DNA of 11,888 bases, taken from the NCBI GenBank assembly GCA_025927435.1, contig JAICLM010000042.1:1-11888 (forward strand). The letters are read 5' to 3'. The stretch comes from Thermoleophilia bacterium. GTDB taxonomy: Bacteria; Actinomycetota; Thermoleophilia; Gaiellales; Gaiellaceae. Below the pieces are notes generated by a model that saw only the letters and a program-made list of their open reading frames with translations, was not told where the DNA came from and searched no databases. Below, one piece after another: positions 1 through 4,799 of the stretch. Position 1 is the first letter of the stretch. The number at the start of each line of letters is the position of its first letter. Made by a program: the position numbers and the translations under genes.

Positions 1-249
1 ACGGCCCTTCTCCGCCACCAGCTGCAGGAAGTTCGCGAACAGCGGCTCCTCGTCGCCGGCGAGATCGGCGAGGATCGCCGCCTTCGCGCTCGGCTCGAGC
101 TGCGGGCTACGCAGGACGGCGTGCAGCTCCGGCGACTCAGCTGTCGCGGCCGCGAAGTCGCCGAGCGCCTCGTGCACCTGCGCTAGCCGGCCCGCGTCCT
201 TCGCGGCGCCGAACAGGGCTTCGGCGTAGATGCGGTGCGCGACGGCTAT
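1..249 (-). CDS. atpH: ATP synthase delta subunit (F1 stalk), N-terminal 83 codons, runs off the window
   Basis: This is the amino-terminal part of the F1 delta subunit (OSCP homologue), the stator protein that joins the tip of F1 to the b-subunit stalk. The translation has the expected N-terminal helical bundle: a stretch reading RIYAEALFGAA near residue 6, where the family usually has a VYARALF-like stretch, then charged helices to residue 83 at the window edge. It follows atpF directly, the usual order b-delta-alpha. No ATG, GTG or TTG occurs in frame near the N terminus. The best start is ATA at 247-249, overlapping the atpF stop as ATAG, with GAGGAG five bases upstream at 255-260. ATA is a rare start codon, so a sequencing error is also possible. 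The identity is secure; the exact start is not. Confidence 0.9.
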   Translation of the reverse strand, partial: MAVAHRIYAEALFGAAKDAGRLAQVHEALGDFAAATAESPELHAVLRSPQLEPSAKAAILADLAGDEEPLFANFLQLVAEKGR

Positions 250-770
250 GCGGACTCCTCGAGCCGCGAGAAGTCGAGGCCGGCGATGGCCTCCTCGATC
301 AGCTCCTGGTCACGCTTCGCGTCGAGCGTCCGGCCGACGACCCGCGACGCCGCCTCGAGCGTGAGGTCGGCCACCTCGGCGCGGATCTGCTGGAGCGCGC
401 GGGCGGTCTCGGCCGCGATCTCCTTTCGGGTCTCCTCGAGCCGGCGCTGCCGCTCCGCCTCGGTCTCCTCGCGCATCCGCTGCTCCATCGACTCCCGGGT
501 CTTCCGCGCCTCAGCGAGGATCGCCTCGCCCTGGCCGCGCGCCTCGGCGATGAGCTTCCGATGCTCCTCGAGCAGGCGCTGCGCCTCGTCACGGGCGTTG
601 TCCGCCGCCTCGATGGCGCTTTGGATCGACTCTCGGCGCGTGTCGATCATCTTCTGGATCGGGCCGAACGCGTAGCGCTTGAGCACGTAGAGCGCGATCA
701 AGAAGCAGACGATCGTCCAGATCATCAGACCCGGCGTGACCGAGATGAGTGGATTCGCGGCGAGCGTCAC
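246..770 (-). CDS. atpF: ATP synthase subunit b (F0 peripheral stalk)
   Basis: Subunit b anchors the peripheral stalk in the membrane and holds F1 against rotation. The 174-residue protein has one membrane segment at about residues 14-32, then a long, charged alpha-helix/coiled-coil from about residue 40 to 165 rich in Glu, Arg, Lys and Ala, the standard b-subunit plan at standard length. The start is GTG at 768-770, which overlaps the atpE stop as GTGA; no clear Shine-Dalgarno precedes it, so translation is probably coupled to atpE. An open frame continues far upstream of this GTG, but that stretch reads through atpE and atpB in the wrong frame and is not real. The gene ends in TAG at 246-248, overlapping the likely atpH start. 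Confidence 0.95.
   Translation of the reverse strand: MTLAANPLISVTPGLMIWTIVCFLIALYVLKRYAFGPIQKMIDTRRESIQSAIEAADNARDEAQRLLEEHRKLIAEARGQGEAILAEARKTRESMEQRMREETEAERQRRLEETRKEIAAETARALQQIRAEVADLTLEAASRVVGRTLDAKRDQELIEEAIAGLDFSRLEESA
255..260 (-). promoter_or_regulatory. Shine-Dalgarno GAGGAG for atpH, inside atpF
   Basis: Read on the minus strand, GAGGAG lies within the last codons of atpF, with five bases (TCCGC) between it and the ATA codon at 247-249. This normal spacing is the main sequence argument that translation of atpH begins at the ATA rather than at a distant downstream codon. Confidence 0.5.
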
Positions 771-1033
771 TTGACGAGCACGTACGCGAGGATCGATCCG
801 AGCAGGCCGTAGAACACGACGGCCTCCGTCAGCGCGAAGCCGAGCCACTGGATGCCCTGCAGCTCGTTCCGGAGCTCGGGCTGGCGGGCGACCGACTGGA
901 TCATCGAGCCGAAGATGATTCCGATGCCGACGCCGGCGCCGGCTGCGCCGAGACCCACGCCGAGGGCGAGGCCGATCGCCTTGCCCGCCTTCGTCACGTC
1001 GCCGGTCGTGGCGGCGAGGATGTAGCCGATCAT
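767..1033 (-). CDS. atpE: ATP synthase subunit c (proton-binding rotor ring)
   Basis: Subunit c forms the membrane rotor ring that carries ions past subunit a. The 88-residue hairpin has a glycine-rich first helix (alternating Gly around residues 25-38), the polar loop R50-Q-P-E53 that contacts gamma/epsilon, and a second helix carrying the ion-binding carboxylate E70 in the stretch GFALTEAVVFYG. There is no Gln or Glu in helix 1, and Ala rather than Ser follows E70, so the ligand set typical of sodium-translocating rings is missing; a proton ring is inferred. The ATG start is preceded by AGGAGG seven bases upstream, the strongest ribosome-binding site in the operon, which suits a subunit needed in many copies. 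Confidence 0.97.
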   Translation of the reverse strand: MIGYILAATTGDVTKAGKAIGLALGVGLGAAGAGVGIGIIFGSMIQSVARQPELRNELQGIQWLGFALTEAVVFYGLLGSILAYVLVK

Positions 1034-1040
1034 GTCGTTT

Positions 1041-1046
1041 CCTCCT
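1041..1046 (-). promoter_or_regulatory. Strong Shine-Dalgarno AGGAGG for atpE
   Basis: AGGAGG on the minus strand sits seven bases before the atpE ATG and overlaps the last stop base of atpB (TAAGGAGG). It is the only near-perfect ribosome-binding site among the atp genes here; the others rely on overlapping stop/start codons. Higher translation of subunit c relative to a and b is the expected consequence. Confidence 0.8.
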
Positions 1047-1903
1047 TAGTGCTCCGGCTCGATCGCCGAGCCGATGTAGATGGCGGACAGGGCAGCGAAG
1101 ATGAACGCCTGGATCGCGACGACGATGATCACCTCGAAGAGGTAGAAGAGCGTCGCGGGGATGACGGTGAATACGAGGGCGATCGACTCGAAGATGAAGA
1201 TCAGGCCCAGGAAGGTGAGGATCAGGATGTGGCCCGCGAGCATGTTCGCGAAGAGCCGGACGCTCAGCGAGATCAGCCGCATGAACTGCCCGAGGATCTC
1301 GAGCGGCACGATCAGGAGCAGCAAACCTTTCGGCGCCTCGGGGATCCAGCTCTTGAAGTAGCGCCGCGGCCCGTTCCACTTGATTCCCTCGTAGTGGGTG
1401 AACACGAAGGTGAGGAGGGCGAGCGCCAGCGTCACGGAGAGCGACGAGGTCGCGGCGTAGATGCCCCAGGTGGGCACGCCGTGCCAGGTCTCCCCCGTCA
1501 GCGGCAGCGGGATGAACCCGAGCATGTTGACCATGAAGATGAAGAGCAGGAGCGTGGCCACGTACGGGAACCAGCGGCCGATCGCCTTCGTCGGCAGGCC
1601 CTGCTCCGCGATCTGGGTCTGAGCGGTCTCGTACAGCGCCTCGCCGACCGTCTGCCGGCGGTCCGGCATGAGCGCGAGCCGGCTGCGCATGGTGAAGATC
1701 CCGAGCGCGATCGTGCAGATCGTCCCGAGCATCAGATACACGACGGCCTTCGTGATCGAGAGGTTGAGCGGGCCGAGGTGGATCGGGATCCACTCGTGCT
1801 GCTCGAACTCGGTGGTCGGGTCGAAGTCGCCGCGCGCGAACGCCGCCTGAGGCGCGAGGAGCGCGAGCGCCGCGAAGAAGAGCAGGATCCGGAGCCTCGT
1901 CAC
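1046..1903 (-). CDS. atpB: ATP synthase subunit a (F0 proton channel)
   Basis: Subunit a forms the two half-channels that pass protons to the c-ring. The protein has 285 residues and several hydrophobic helices. The essential arginine is R216 in the motif SVRLFANMLAGH, equivalent to E. coli R210. H225 stands where E. coli has E219, and E257 aligns near E. coli H245, so the Glu/His pair is exchanged, a known covariation. Q265 in QAFIF matches the conserved glutamine of the penultimate helix. The first 24 residues resemble a cleavable signal sequence (hydrophobic core, then APQAAFA). The start is GTG at 1901-1903, overlapping the upstream stop as GTGA. A 12-base gap separates it from atpE. Confidence 0.96.
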   Translation of the reverse strand: MTRLRILLFFAALALLAPQAAFARGDFDPTTEFEQHEWIPIHLGPLNLSITKAVVYLMLGTICTIALGIFTMRSRLALMPDRRQTVGEALYETAQTQIAEQGLPTKAIGRWFPYVATLLLFIFMVNMLGFIPLPLTGETWHGVPTWGIYAATSSLSVTLALALLTFVFTHYEGIKWNGPRRYFKSWIPEAPKGLLLLIVPLEILGQFMRLISLSVRLFANMLAGHILILTFLGLIFIFESIALVFTVIPATLFYLFEVIIVVAIQAFIFAALSAIYIGSAIEPEH

Positions 1904-2295
1904 AGCGACGGCGTCCCGAAGTAGGAGGCCAGCGAGAGGCCGAGCTCGAACGTGTACGCGAGCCCGTAGGTGAGCGCCGTCGTCAACGCGAGGTCGTGGC
2001 CGGCGGCGAGCGCTGCGAAGAGCACGATCAGCAGGGCGATCAGCTTGAAGAAGAGCGCGAACGCCTGGATGCCGGAGCCGGCGAGGCCGCCGCCCGGCTT
2101 CGCGCGGGTCCGGGCGACGAAAAGGTCGAGCGCATGCAGGCCGAGCCAGAGCAGCGCAGCCAGCCCCCAGCCTGCGATGCTCCAGCCGACGAGCGCGACC
2201 ACCGGCAGCAGTAACGCGAGCACCACCGTCCCTCCGGCGGCAGGCAGCAGATGGTCGGGCTCCGCGCGCCGGACGGAAAAGAGACCGCCGAGCAT
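1900..2295 (-). CDS. atpI: AtpI-like ATP synthase accessory membrane protein
   Basis: A hydrophobic 131-residue protein with about four membrane segments (roughly residues 20-38, 40-58, 76-97 and 103-125). It sits directly upstream of atpB, the position of atpI in most bacterial operons. AtpI proteins help assemble the c-ring or stabilise the complex; the sequence is poorly conserved, so the assignment rests on topology, size and position more than on motifs. The ATG start at 2293-2295 shares one base with the preceding stop (TGATG), and its own stop overlaps the atpB start (GTGA), so it is tightly coupled on both sides. A polar loop near residues 62-73 contains RTRAKPGGG. Confidence 0.75.
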   Translation of the reverse strand: MLGGLFSVRRAEPDHLLPAAGGTVVLALLLPVVALVGWSIAGWGLAALLWLGLHALDLFVARTRAKPGGGLAGSGIQAFALFFKLIALLIVLFAALAAGHDLALTTALTYGLAYTFELGLSLASYFGTPSL

Positions 2296-2495
2296 CAGCT
2301 CATGTTCCCGTAGCGGATGTAGACCGCGGCGATCCCGCCGAGGATCCCGACCACGGCGCCGAACAGCGCGCCGACCGCGCCCGAGCCGACGGCCCAGCCC
2401 ACGAGGACGCCGATGCCGACACAGACCGCGAGCACGGCTAGGAGGACGCCACCGGCACCAGCGGCGTTGAACTGCGGCGAGGTGGTCCCCTGCAT
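2295..2495 (-). CDS. atpZ: AtpZ-like small membrane protein, first gene of the atp operon
   Basis: With the ATG at 2493-2495 the product has 66 residues and two membrane helices rich in glycine, ending in GIAAVYIRYGNMS. Small AtpZ proteins (PF09527-type) have this plan: two helices, a Gly-x3-Gly pattern and a conserved Tyr/Arg-containing end; they lie ahead of atpI/atpB and have been linked to Mg/Ca transport or complex assembly. A longer start at 2559-2561 would add 22 residues without membrane or family character and would run through the likely promoter, so I prefer the shorter form. The stop shares a base with the atpI start. I recognise the family from pattern and context, not from a strong motif. 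Confidence 0.65.
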   Translation of the reverse strand: MQGTTSPQFNAAGAGGVLLAVLAVCVGIGVLVGWAVGSGAVGALFGAVVGILGGIAAVYIRYGNMS

Positions 2496-2503
2496 CCGCG
2501 GCG

Positions 2504-2531
2504 AGAATAGCAGTGTCAGAGTGGCTGCGAA
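2504..2531 (-). promoter_or_regulatory. Candidate promoter of the atp operon (TTCGCA-16-TATTCT, extended -10)
   Basis: On the minus strand TATTCT (2504-2509) is preceded by TGC, an extended -10 element, and TTCGCA (2526-2531) lies 16 bases upstream with four of six -35 matches. The -10 ends eight bases before the atpZ ATG, so the transcript would be leaderless or nearly so. No ribosome-binding site is seen before that ATG, which fits. Confidence 0.4.
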
Positions 2532-2541
2532 CGAGTACTTT
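2513..2541 (+). promoter_or_regulatory. Candidate divergent promoter of the hydrolase (GTGTCA-17-TACTTT)
   Basis: GTGTCA (2513-2518) and TACTTT (2536-2541) are separated by 17 bases on the plus strand and lie 18 bases before the hydrolase ATG. They overlap the candidate atp promoter on the other strand, so the two could compete for polymerase. The match to consensus is only moderate. Confidence 0.25.
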
Positions 2542-2559
2542 GTGACACCCGAATCCCGC

Positions 2560-3279
2560 ATGGAAAGCCAGCCTCGCCTCCTGTTAGTTCACGGTTCCGT
2601 CGTCAATGCGGAGCGGACCTGGGCCGCCCAGAAGCCCCTCGCGGGACGGTTCGAGATCGTGGCGCCGAACCGGCGCGGCTTCCCGCCCGGGCCGGACGTC
2701 GAGCGGGTCGACTTCGAGGACGAAGCGGTCTGGCTCGACCAGTTCCTCGAGCCCGGGACGCACCTCGTGGGGCATTCCTACGGCGGCGTGATCTCGCTGC
2801 TCGCCGCGGCGCGGCGCCCCGAGTCGTTGCGATCGCTCACGGTGATCGAGCCGCCGGCCTTCGGGATCGCGCGCGGGATCCCGGCCGCCGACGAGTTCAT
2901 GGCGCGTACCGAGGAGCACTGGACGAACGGCCCGCGGGACCCGGGGGAGTTCCTGCGTGGCTTCCTCGCAATCATCGGCTCCTCCACCCCGGCCGGCAGC
3001 TTCACCCCCGAGCTCCTGCAGGGAGCCCGGACGCTGATGGTCGAGCGACCCCCGTCCGAGGCGGTGATCCCGTTCGCGGTGCTCGAGCCCACGGCGTTCC
3101 CGAAGCTCGTCGTCTCGGGCGCGCACAGTGCGGCGTTCGACGCGGTCTGCGACGTGCTCGAGGAGCGGCTAGGCGCGGAGCGAGCCGTGCTGCCGGGCGC
3201 GGGCCACTCGGTTCAGCGGCTCGGTGAGCCGTTCAACGCGCTGCTGACGAGGTTCGTCGAGCGCGCCGAAGCCGGCTAG
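2560..3279 (+). CDS. Alpha/beta-hydrolase fold protein (esterase/lipase-like)
   Basis: A 239-residue alpha/beta hydrolase. Visible elements are the first core strand followed by H11-G12 of the oxyanion region (LLLVHGS), the nucleophile elbow G71-H-S73-Y-G-G75, and the C-terminal histidine H216 in GAGHSVQ. The acid is probably D194. No signal peptide is present, so it is likely cytoplasmic. The fold covers esterases, haloalkane dehalogenases, peroxidases and many others; the substrate cannot be read from sequence. The ATG at 2560 is chosen because the family begins just before the first strand; an upstream extension to 2413 would only read antisense through atpZ. It is transcribed away from the atp operon and converges on the exporter gene, overlapping it by four bases. 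Confidence 0.88.
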   Translation: MESQPRLLLVHGSVVNAERTWAAQKPLAGRFEIVAPNRRGFPPGPDVERVDFEDEAVWLDQFLEPGTHLVGHSYGGVISLLAAARRPESLRSLTVIEPPAFGIARGIPAADEFMARTEEHWTNGPRDPGEFLRGFLAIIGSSTPAGSFTPELLQGARTLMVERPPSEAVIPFAVLEPTAFPKLVVSGAHSAAFDAVCDVLEERLGAERAVLPGAGHSVQRLGEPFNALLTRFVERAEAG

Positions 3280-4523
3280 GTCGGCTCGAGCCGATCCCGG
3301 AGCTCCTCGCCGCCGAGCACGCCGGGGACGAGCAGGAAGGAGAGCACGAGCAGCGCGCCCCCGAAGCCGGTCGCGACGAGCAGCGCCCGGGCTCCGAACG
3401 CGTCGGCGAGCGGGCCGACGACCGCGAGCGCGATCGGCATCAGGCTCGTCGAGACGAGCCAGTCGATGCTGTTGACCCGGCCGAGGAGATCGCCCTCCAC
3501 CCGCTCGTGGATCAGCGTCATCCAGATCACGAGGCCGACGGTCGAGAGCGCGCCCATCAGGAAACTGGCAACCATCGCGGTGGCAGCGGTCGTGGCGAAA
3601 CCGAACAGCCCGACCGCGGCGACCTTGCCCGCGAGGACGAGAAAGAGGACGACGACGGGACGTCGCGGGCTCCCGCGCGAACCGGTCATGAGCGCCGCGA
3701 GCACGGCGCCGACGCCGCCCGCGGCGTACACCGCCCCGAGGGTCCCGGCGCTCCCGCCGAGATCGTTGCGCACCAGGACCGGGACGAGCGCCTGCACGCA
3801 CCCCCAGGTCGCGAGCGTTCCGATCGCGTCCGCCCCCATCCCGGCCCAGAGCCACGGCACGCGCCGGACGGCGGCGAGCCCCTCGCCCACCTCGCGGAGG
3901 ACGGCGCGCACGCTCGTCTCCACGGCCGTGAGGGCTGTGCGCGGCACGGCCATCCGGGACAAAATGATGGCTGAAAGGCCGAACGTGCCGGCGTCGACCG
4001 CCAGCGCTGCGCCGGCCCCGAGGCTCGCGACGAGGACGCCGCCGAGCGCCGGGCCGGCCAGCCGCAGGGCGAGCGGCCGGTTGAGCTGGTTGAGGGAGTT
4101 CGCCTGCGTGAGCACCTCGCGGTCGACGAGCTCCGGAACGATCGCGCCGTAGGCGGGTCCGAAGACCGCCTCCGAGGCGCCGTAGCCGGCGACGAGGACG
4201 AGCAGCTTCCAGAGGGAGAGCACGTCGGCGAGCGAGAGCAAGGCGATCGTCCCGACGAAGATCCCCGAGACGACGTTCGCGCCGAGGAGGACGCGGCGCC
4301 GTGGCAAGCGGTCGGAGATGACGCCACCGAAGAGCAGCATCGCGATGTGCGGCAGCGTAAAGGCCAGCCAGACGACCGCGAGTGCCGTCGCGCTGTTCGA
4401 CAGCGCGAGTGTCTGCCAGCCGATGGCGACGTACCAGATTCCGTCTCCGAGGAGCGAGATCGTGCTCGCCGTCCAGAGCAGGCGGAAGTCGCGGCTGGCG
4501 AAGGGCGCAAAGATGCGGCTCAA
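3276..4523 (-). CDS. Major facilitator superfamily exporter, EntS/MefA-like (MFS_3)
   Basis: A 415-residue, roughly 12-helix transporter. It opens with FASRDFRLLWTAST and LLGDGIWYVAIGWQ, the characteristic N terminus of the EntS/MefA-type MFS_3 group, which exports siderophores, macrolides and other hydrophobic compounds by proton antiport. MFS motif A is seen between helices 2 and 3 as GGVISDRLPRRR (residues 66-77; D71, R72, R75-R77). The start is TTG at 4521-4523; the next internal methionine would delete the first helix, and no ATG or GTG lies just upstream. It is preceded by a 271-base leader region with a short ORF and hairpins, suggesting attenuation control. Its stop overlaps the convergent hydrolase stop. 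The substrate is unknown; drug or metabolite efflux is an inference. Confidence 0.88.
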   Translation of the reverse strand: MSRIFAPFASRDFRLLWTASTISLLGDGIWYVAIGWQTLALSNSATALAVVWLAFTLPHIAMLLFGGVISDRLPRRRVLLGANVVSGIFVGTIALLSLADVLSLWKLLVLVAGYGASEAVFGPAYGAIVPELVDREVLTQANSLNQLNRPLALRLAGPALGGVLVASLGAGAALAVDAGTFGLSAIILSRMAVPRTALTAVETSVRAVLREVGEGLAAVRRVPWLWAGMGADAIGTLATWGCVQALVPVLVRNDLGGSAGTLGAVYAAGGVGAVLAALMTGSRGSPRRPVVVLFLVLAGKVAAVGLFGFATTAATAMVASFLMGALSTVGLVIWMTLIHERVEGDLLGRVNSIDWLVSTSLMPIALAVVGPLADAFGARALLVATGFGGALLVLSFLLVPGVLGGEELRDRLEPT

Positions 4524-4560
4524 CCCGGTGTTGCGCCGGCGTTCGCTCGACGAGCCTGCT

Positions 4561-4601
4561 GGAGCCGCCGGGGCTGACGGCCGCCGTCCGACGGCGGCTC
4601 C
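4561..4601 (-). promoter_or_regulatory. Mutually exclusive stems before the exporter start codon
   Basis: A ten-base inverted repeat (4561-4570 with 4592-4601, arms GGAGCCGCCG/CGGCGGCTCC) competes with an inner stem (4581-4586 with 4592-4597, five-base loop). In addition, bases 4562-4568 can pair with 4515-4521, which includes the last base of the TTG start and the next two codons of the exporter. Folding one way would expose the start, the other would hide it. High GC makes chance pairing more likely, so this is a candidate only. Confidence 0.4.
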
Positions 4602-4631
4602 CTCGCAGGCGTTAGACCGCAGACGCCGGGA

Positions 4632-4652
4632 CTAGCTGCCCCAGGCCGCTAG
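4632..4652 (-). promoter_or_regulatory. Hairpin overlapping the leader-peptide stop
   Basis: CTAGC and GCTAG form a five-base-pair stem, continued after a 1x1 mismatch by three G-C pairs and a three-base loop. The last codons and stop of the 10-codon ORF are inside it, so a translating ribosome would melt it and a paused one would not. Confidence 0.4.
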
Positions 4653-4664
4653 ACGAACGTCCAT
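4632..4664 (-). CDS. Putative 10-residue leader peptide of the exporter gene
   Basis: A short ORF, ATG at 4662-4664 and TAG at 4632-4634, encodes MDVRLAAWGS. It has the best ribosome-binding site near the exporter: AAGGAGG at 4674-4680, nine bases before the ATG. The stop codon lies inside a hairpin (4632-4652), and further hairpins follow before the exporter start at 4523. This is the layout of a ribosome-stalling attenuation leader, as known for erm and mef resistance genes. The peptide itself matches no stalling motif I can name with confidence; the Arg-Leu pair only loosely recalls macrolide leaders. A 27-codon ORF in another frame (4649-4732) overlaps it but has no ribosome-binding site. 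Confidence 0.45.
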   Translation of the reverse strand: MDVRLAAWGS

Positions 4665-4689
4665 TGGCGCGAACCTCCTTCCCACAACT

Positions 4690-4706
4690 CCCGATCGGGG
4701 TACCCC
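4690..4706. repeat. Two overlapping 10-base palindromes
   Basis: CCCGATCGGG (4690-4699) and GGGGTACCCC (4697-4706) are both perfect palindromes sharing three bases. They can be alternative stems in RNA or an operator for a dimeric regulator. They lie between the upstream hairpin and the leader-peptide ribosome-binding site. Confidence 0.45.
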
Positions 4707-4733
4707 ATTCGAGGCACGGGAAAGGCTGGCATA

Positions 4734-4755
4734 CCCGTTGACTCTCGTCAATGGG
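4734..4755 (-). other. 22-base hairpin in the exporter leader
   Basis: The arms TTGAC/GTCAA enclose a four-base loop, flanked by CCC/GGG. As minus-strand RNA the loop is GAGA, a GNRA tetraloop, with one A-C mismatch in the stem; as plus-strand RNA the same site pairs continuously with a G-U wobble and a UCUC loop. The strand is therefore not certain, though the minus strand is the one that reads into a gene. Confidence 0.45.
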
Positions 4756-4761
4756 TCCCAG

Positions 4762-4799
4762 GACCTAGGTCACTTGAACTTTCGTACTAGGTCTTCAAG
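4762..4799. repeat. Interlocked inverted repeats with a CTAGGTC direct repeat, at the wecA stop
   Basis: GACCTAG (4762-4768) pairs with CTAGGTC (4787-4793), and CTTGAA (4773-4778) pairs with TTCAAG (4794-4799, containing the wecA stop). The two pairs interlock in the order of an H-type pseudoknot. CTAGGTC also occurs directly at 4765-4771 and 4787-4793, 22 bases apart, about two helical turns, as an operator might. No run of T follows, so a classical terminator is not supported. Confidence 0.4.

Larger units (their letters stand above)
4524..4794 (-). promoter_or_regulatory. Structured leader region upstream of the MFS exporter
   Basis: This 271-base stretch has no long gene. On the minus strand it holds, in transcription order: short inverted repeats after the wecA stop, a 22-base hairpin, two overlapping palindromes, a 10-codon ORF with a strong ribosome-binding site, a hairpin across that ORF's stop, a second hairpin (4608-4627), and a GC-rich segment with alternative stems ending at the exporter start codon. 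I found no convincing -35/-10 pair and no uridine-rich terminator. The density of inverted repeats is greater than elsewhere in the window. I tried to match known riboswitch cores and could not. Confidence 0.5.

Noticed and set aside
771..1793. Upstream extension of the atpF frame
   Set aside because: The part beyond 770 reads through atpE and atpB in the wrong frame; the real b subunit starts at the GTG overlapping the atpE stop.
749..1924. Long plus-strand open frame opposite atpE and atpB
   Set aside because: Extremely rich in Arg, Asp and Glu, with no domain; it is the antisense of well-recognised atp genes and reflects high GC.
2413..2559. N-terminal extension of the hydrolase
   Set aside because: It runs antisense to atpZ and through both candidate promoters, and adds nothing family-like before the first core strand.
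2496..2561. Longer start for the AtpZ-like protein
   Set aside because: The extra 22 residues have no membrane or family character and would place the likely -10 element inside the gene.
4561..4601. Intrinsic terminator before the exporter
   Set aside because: The stem is strong but no T-run follows on either strand, so simple intrinsic termination is not supported.
4649..4732. 27-codon minus-strand ORF overlapping the leader peptide
   Set aside because: It has no ribosome-binding site and overlaps the 10-codon ORF that has a strong one; kept only as a less likely alternative.
4600..4760. Known riboswitch (ZTP, c-di-GMP, fluoride, guanidine, SAM types)
   Set aside because: Short stretches such as GCGGCCTGGGGC look like fragments of known cores, but the remaining conserved elements are missing.
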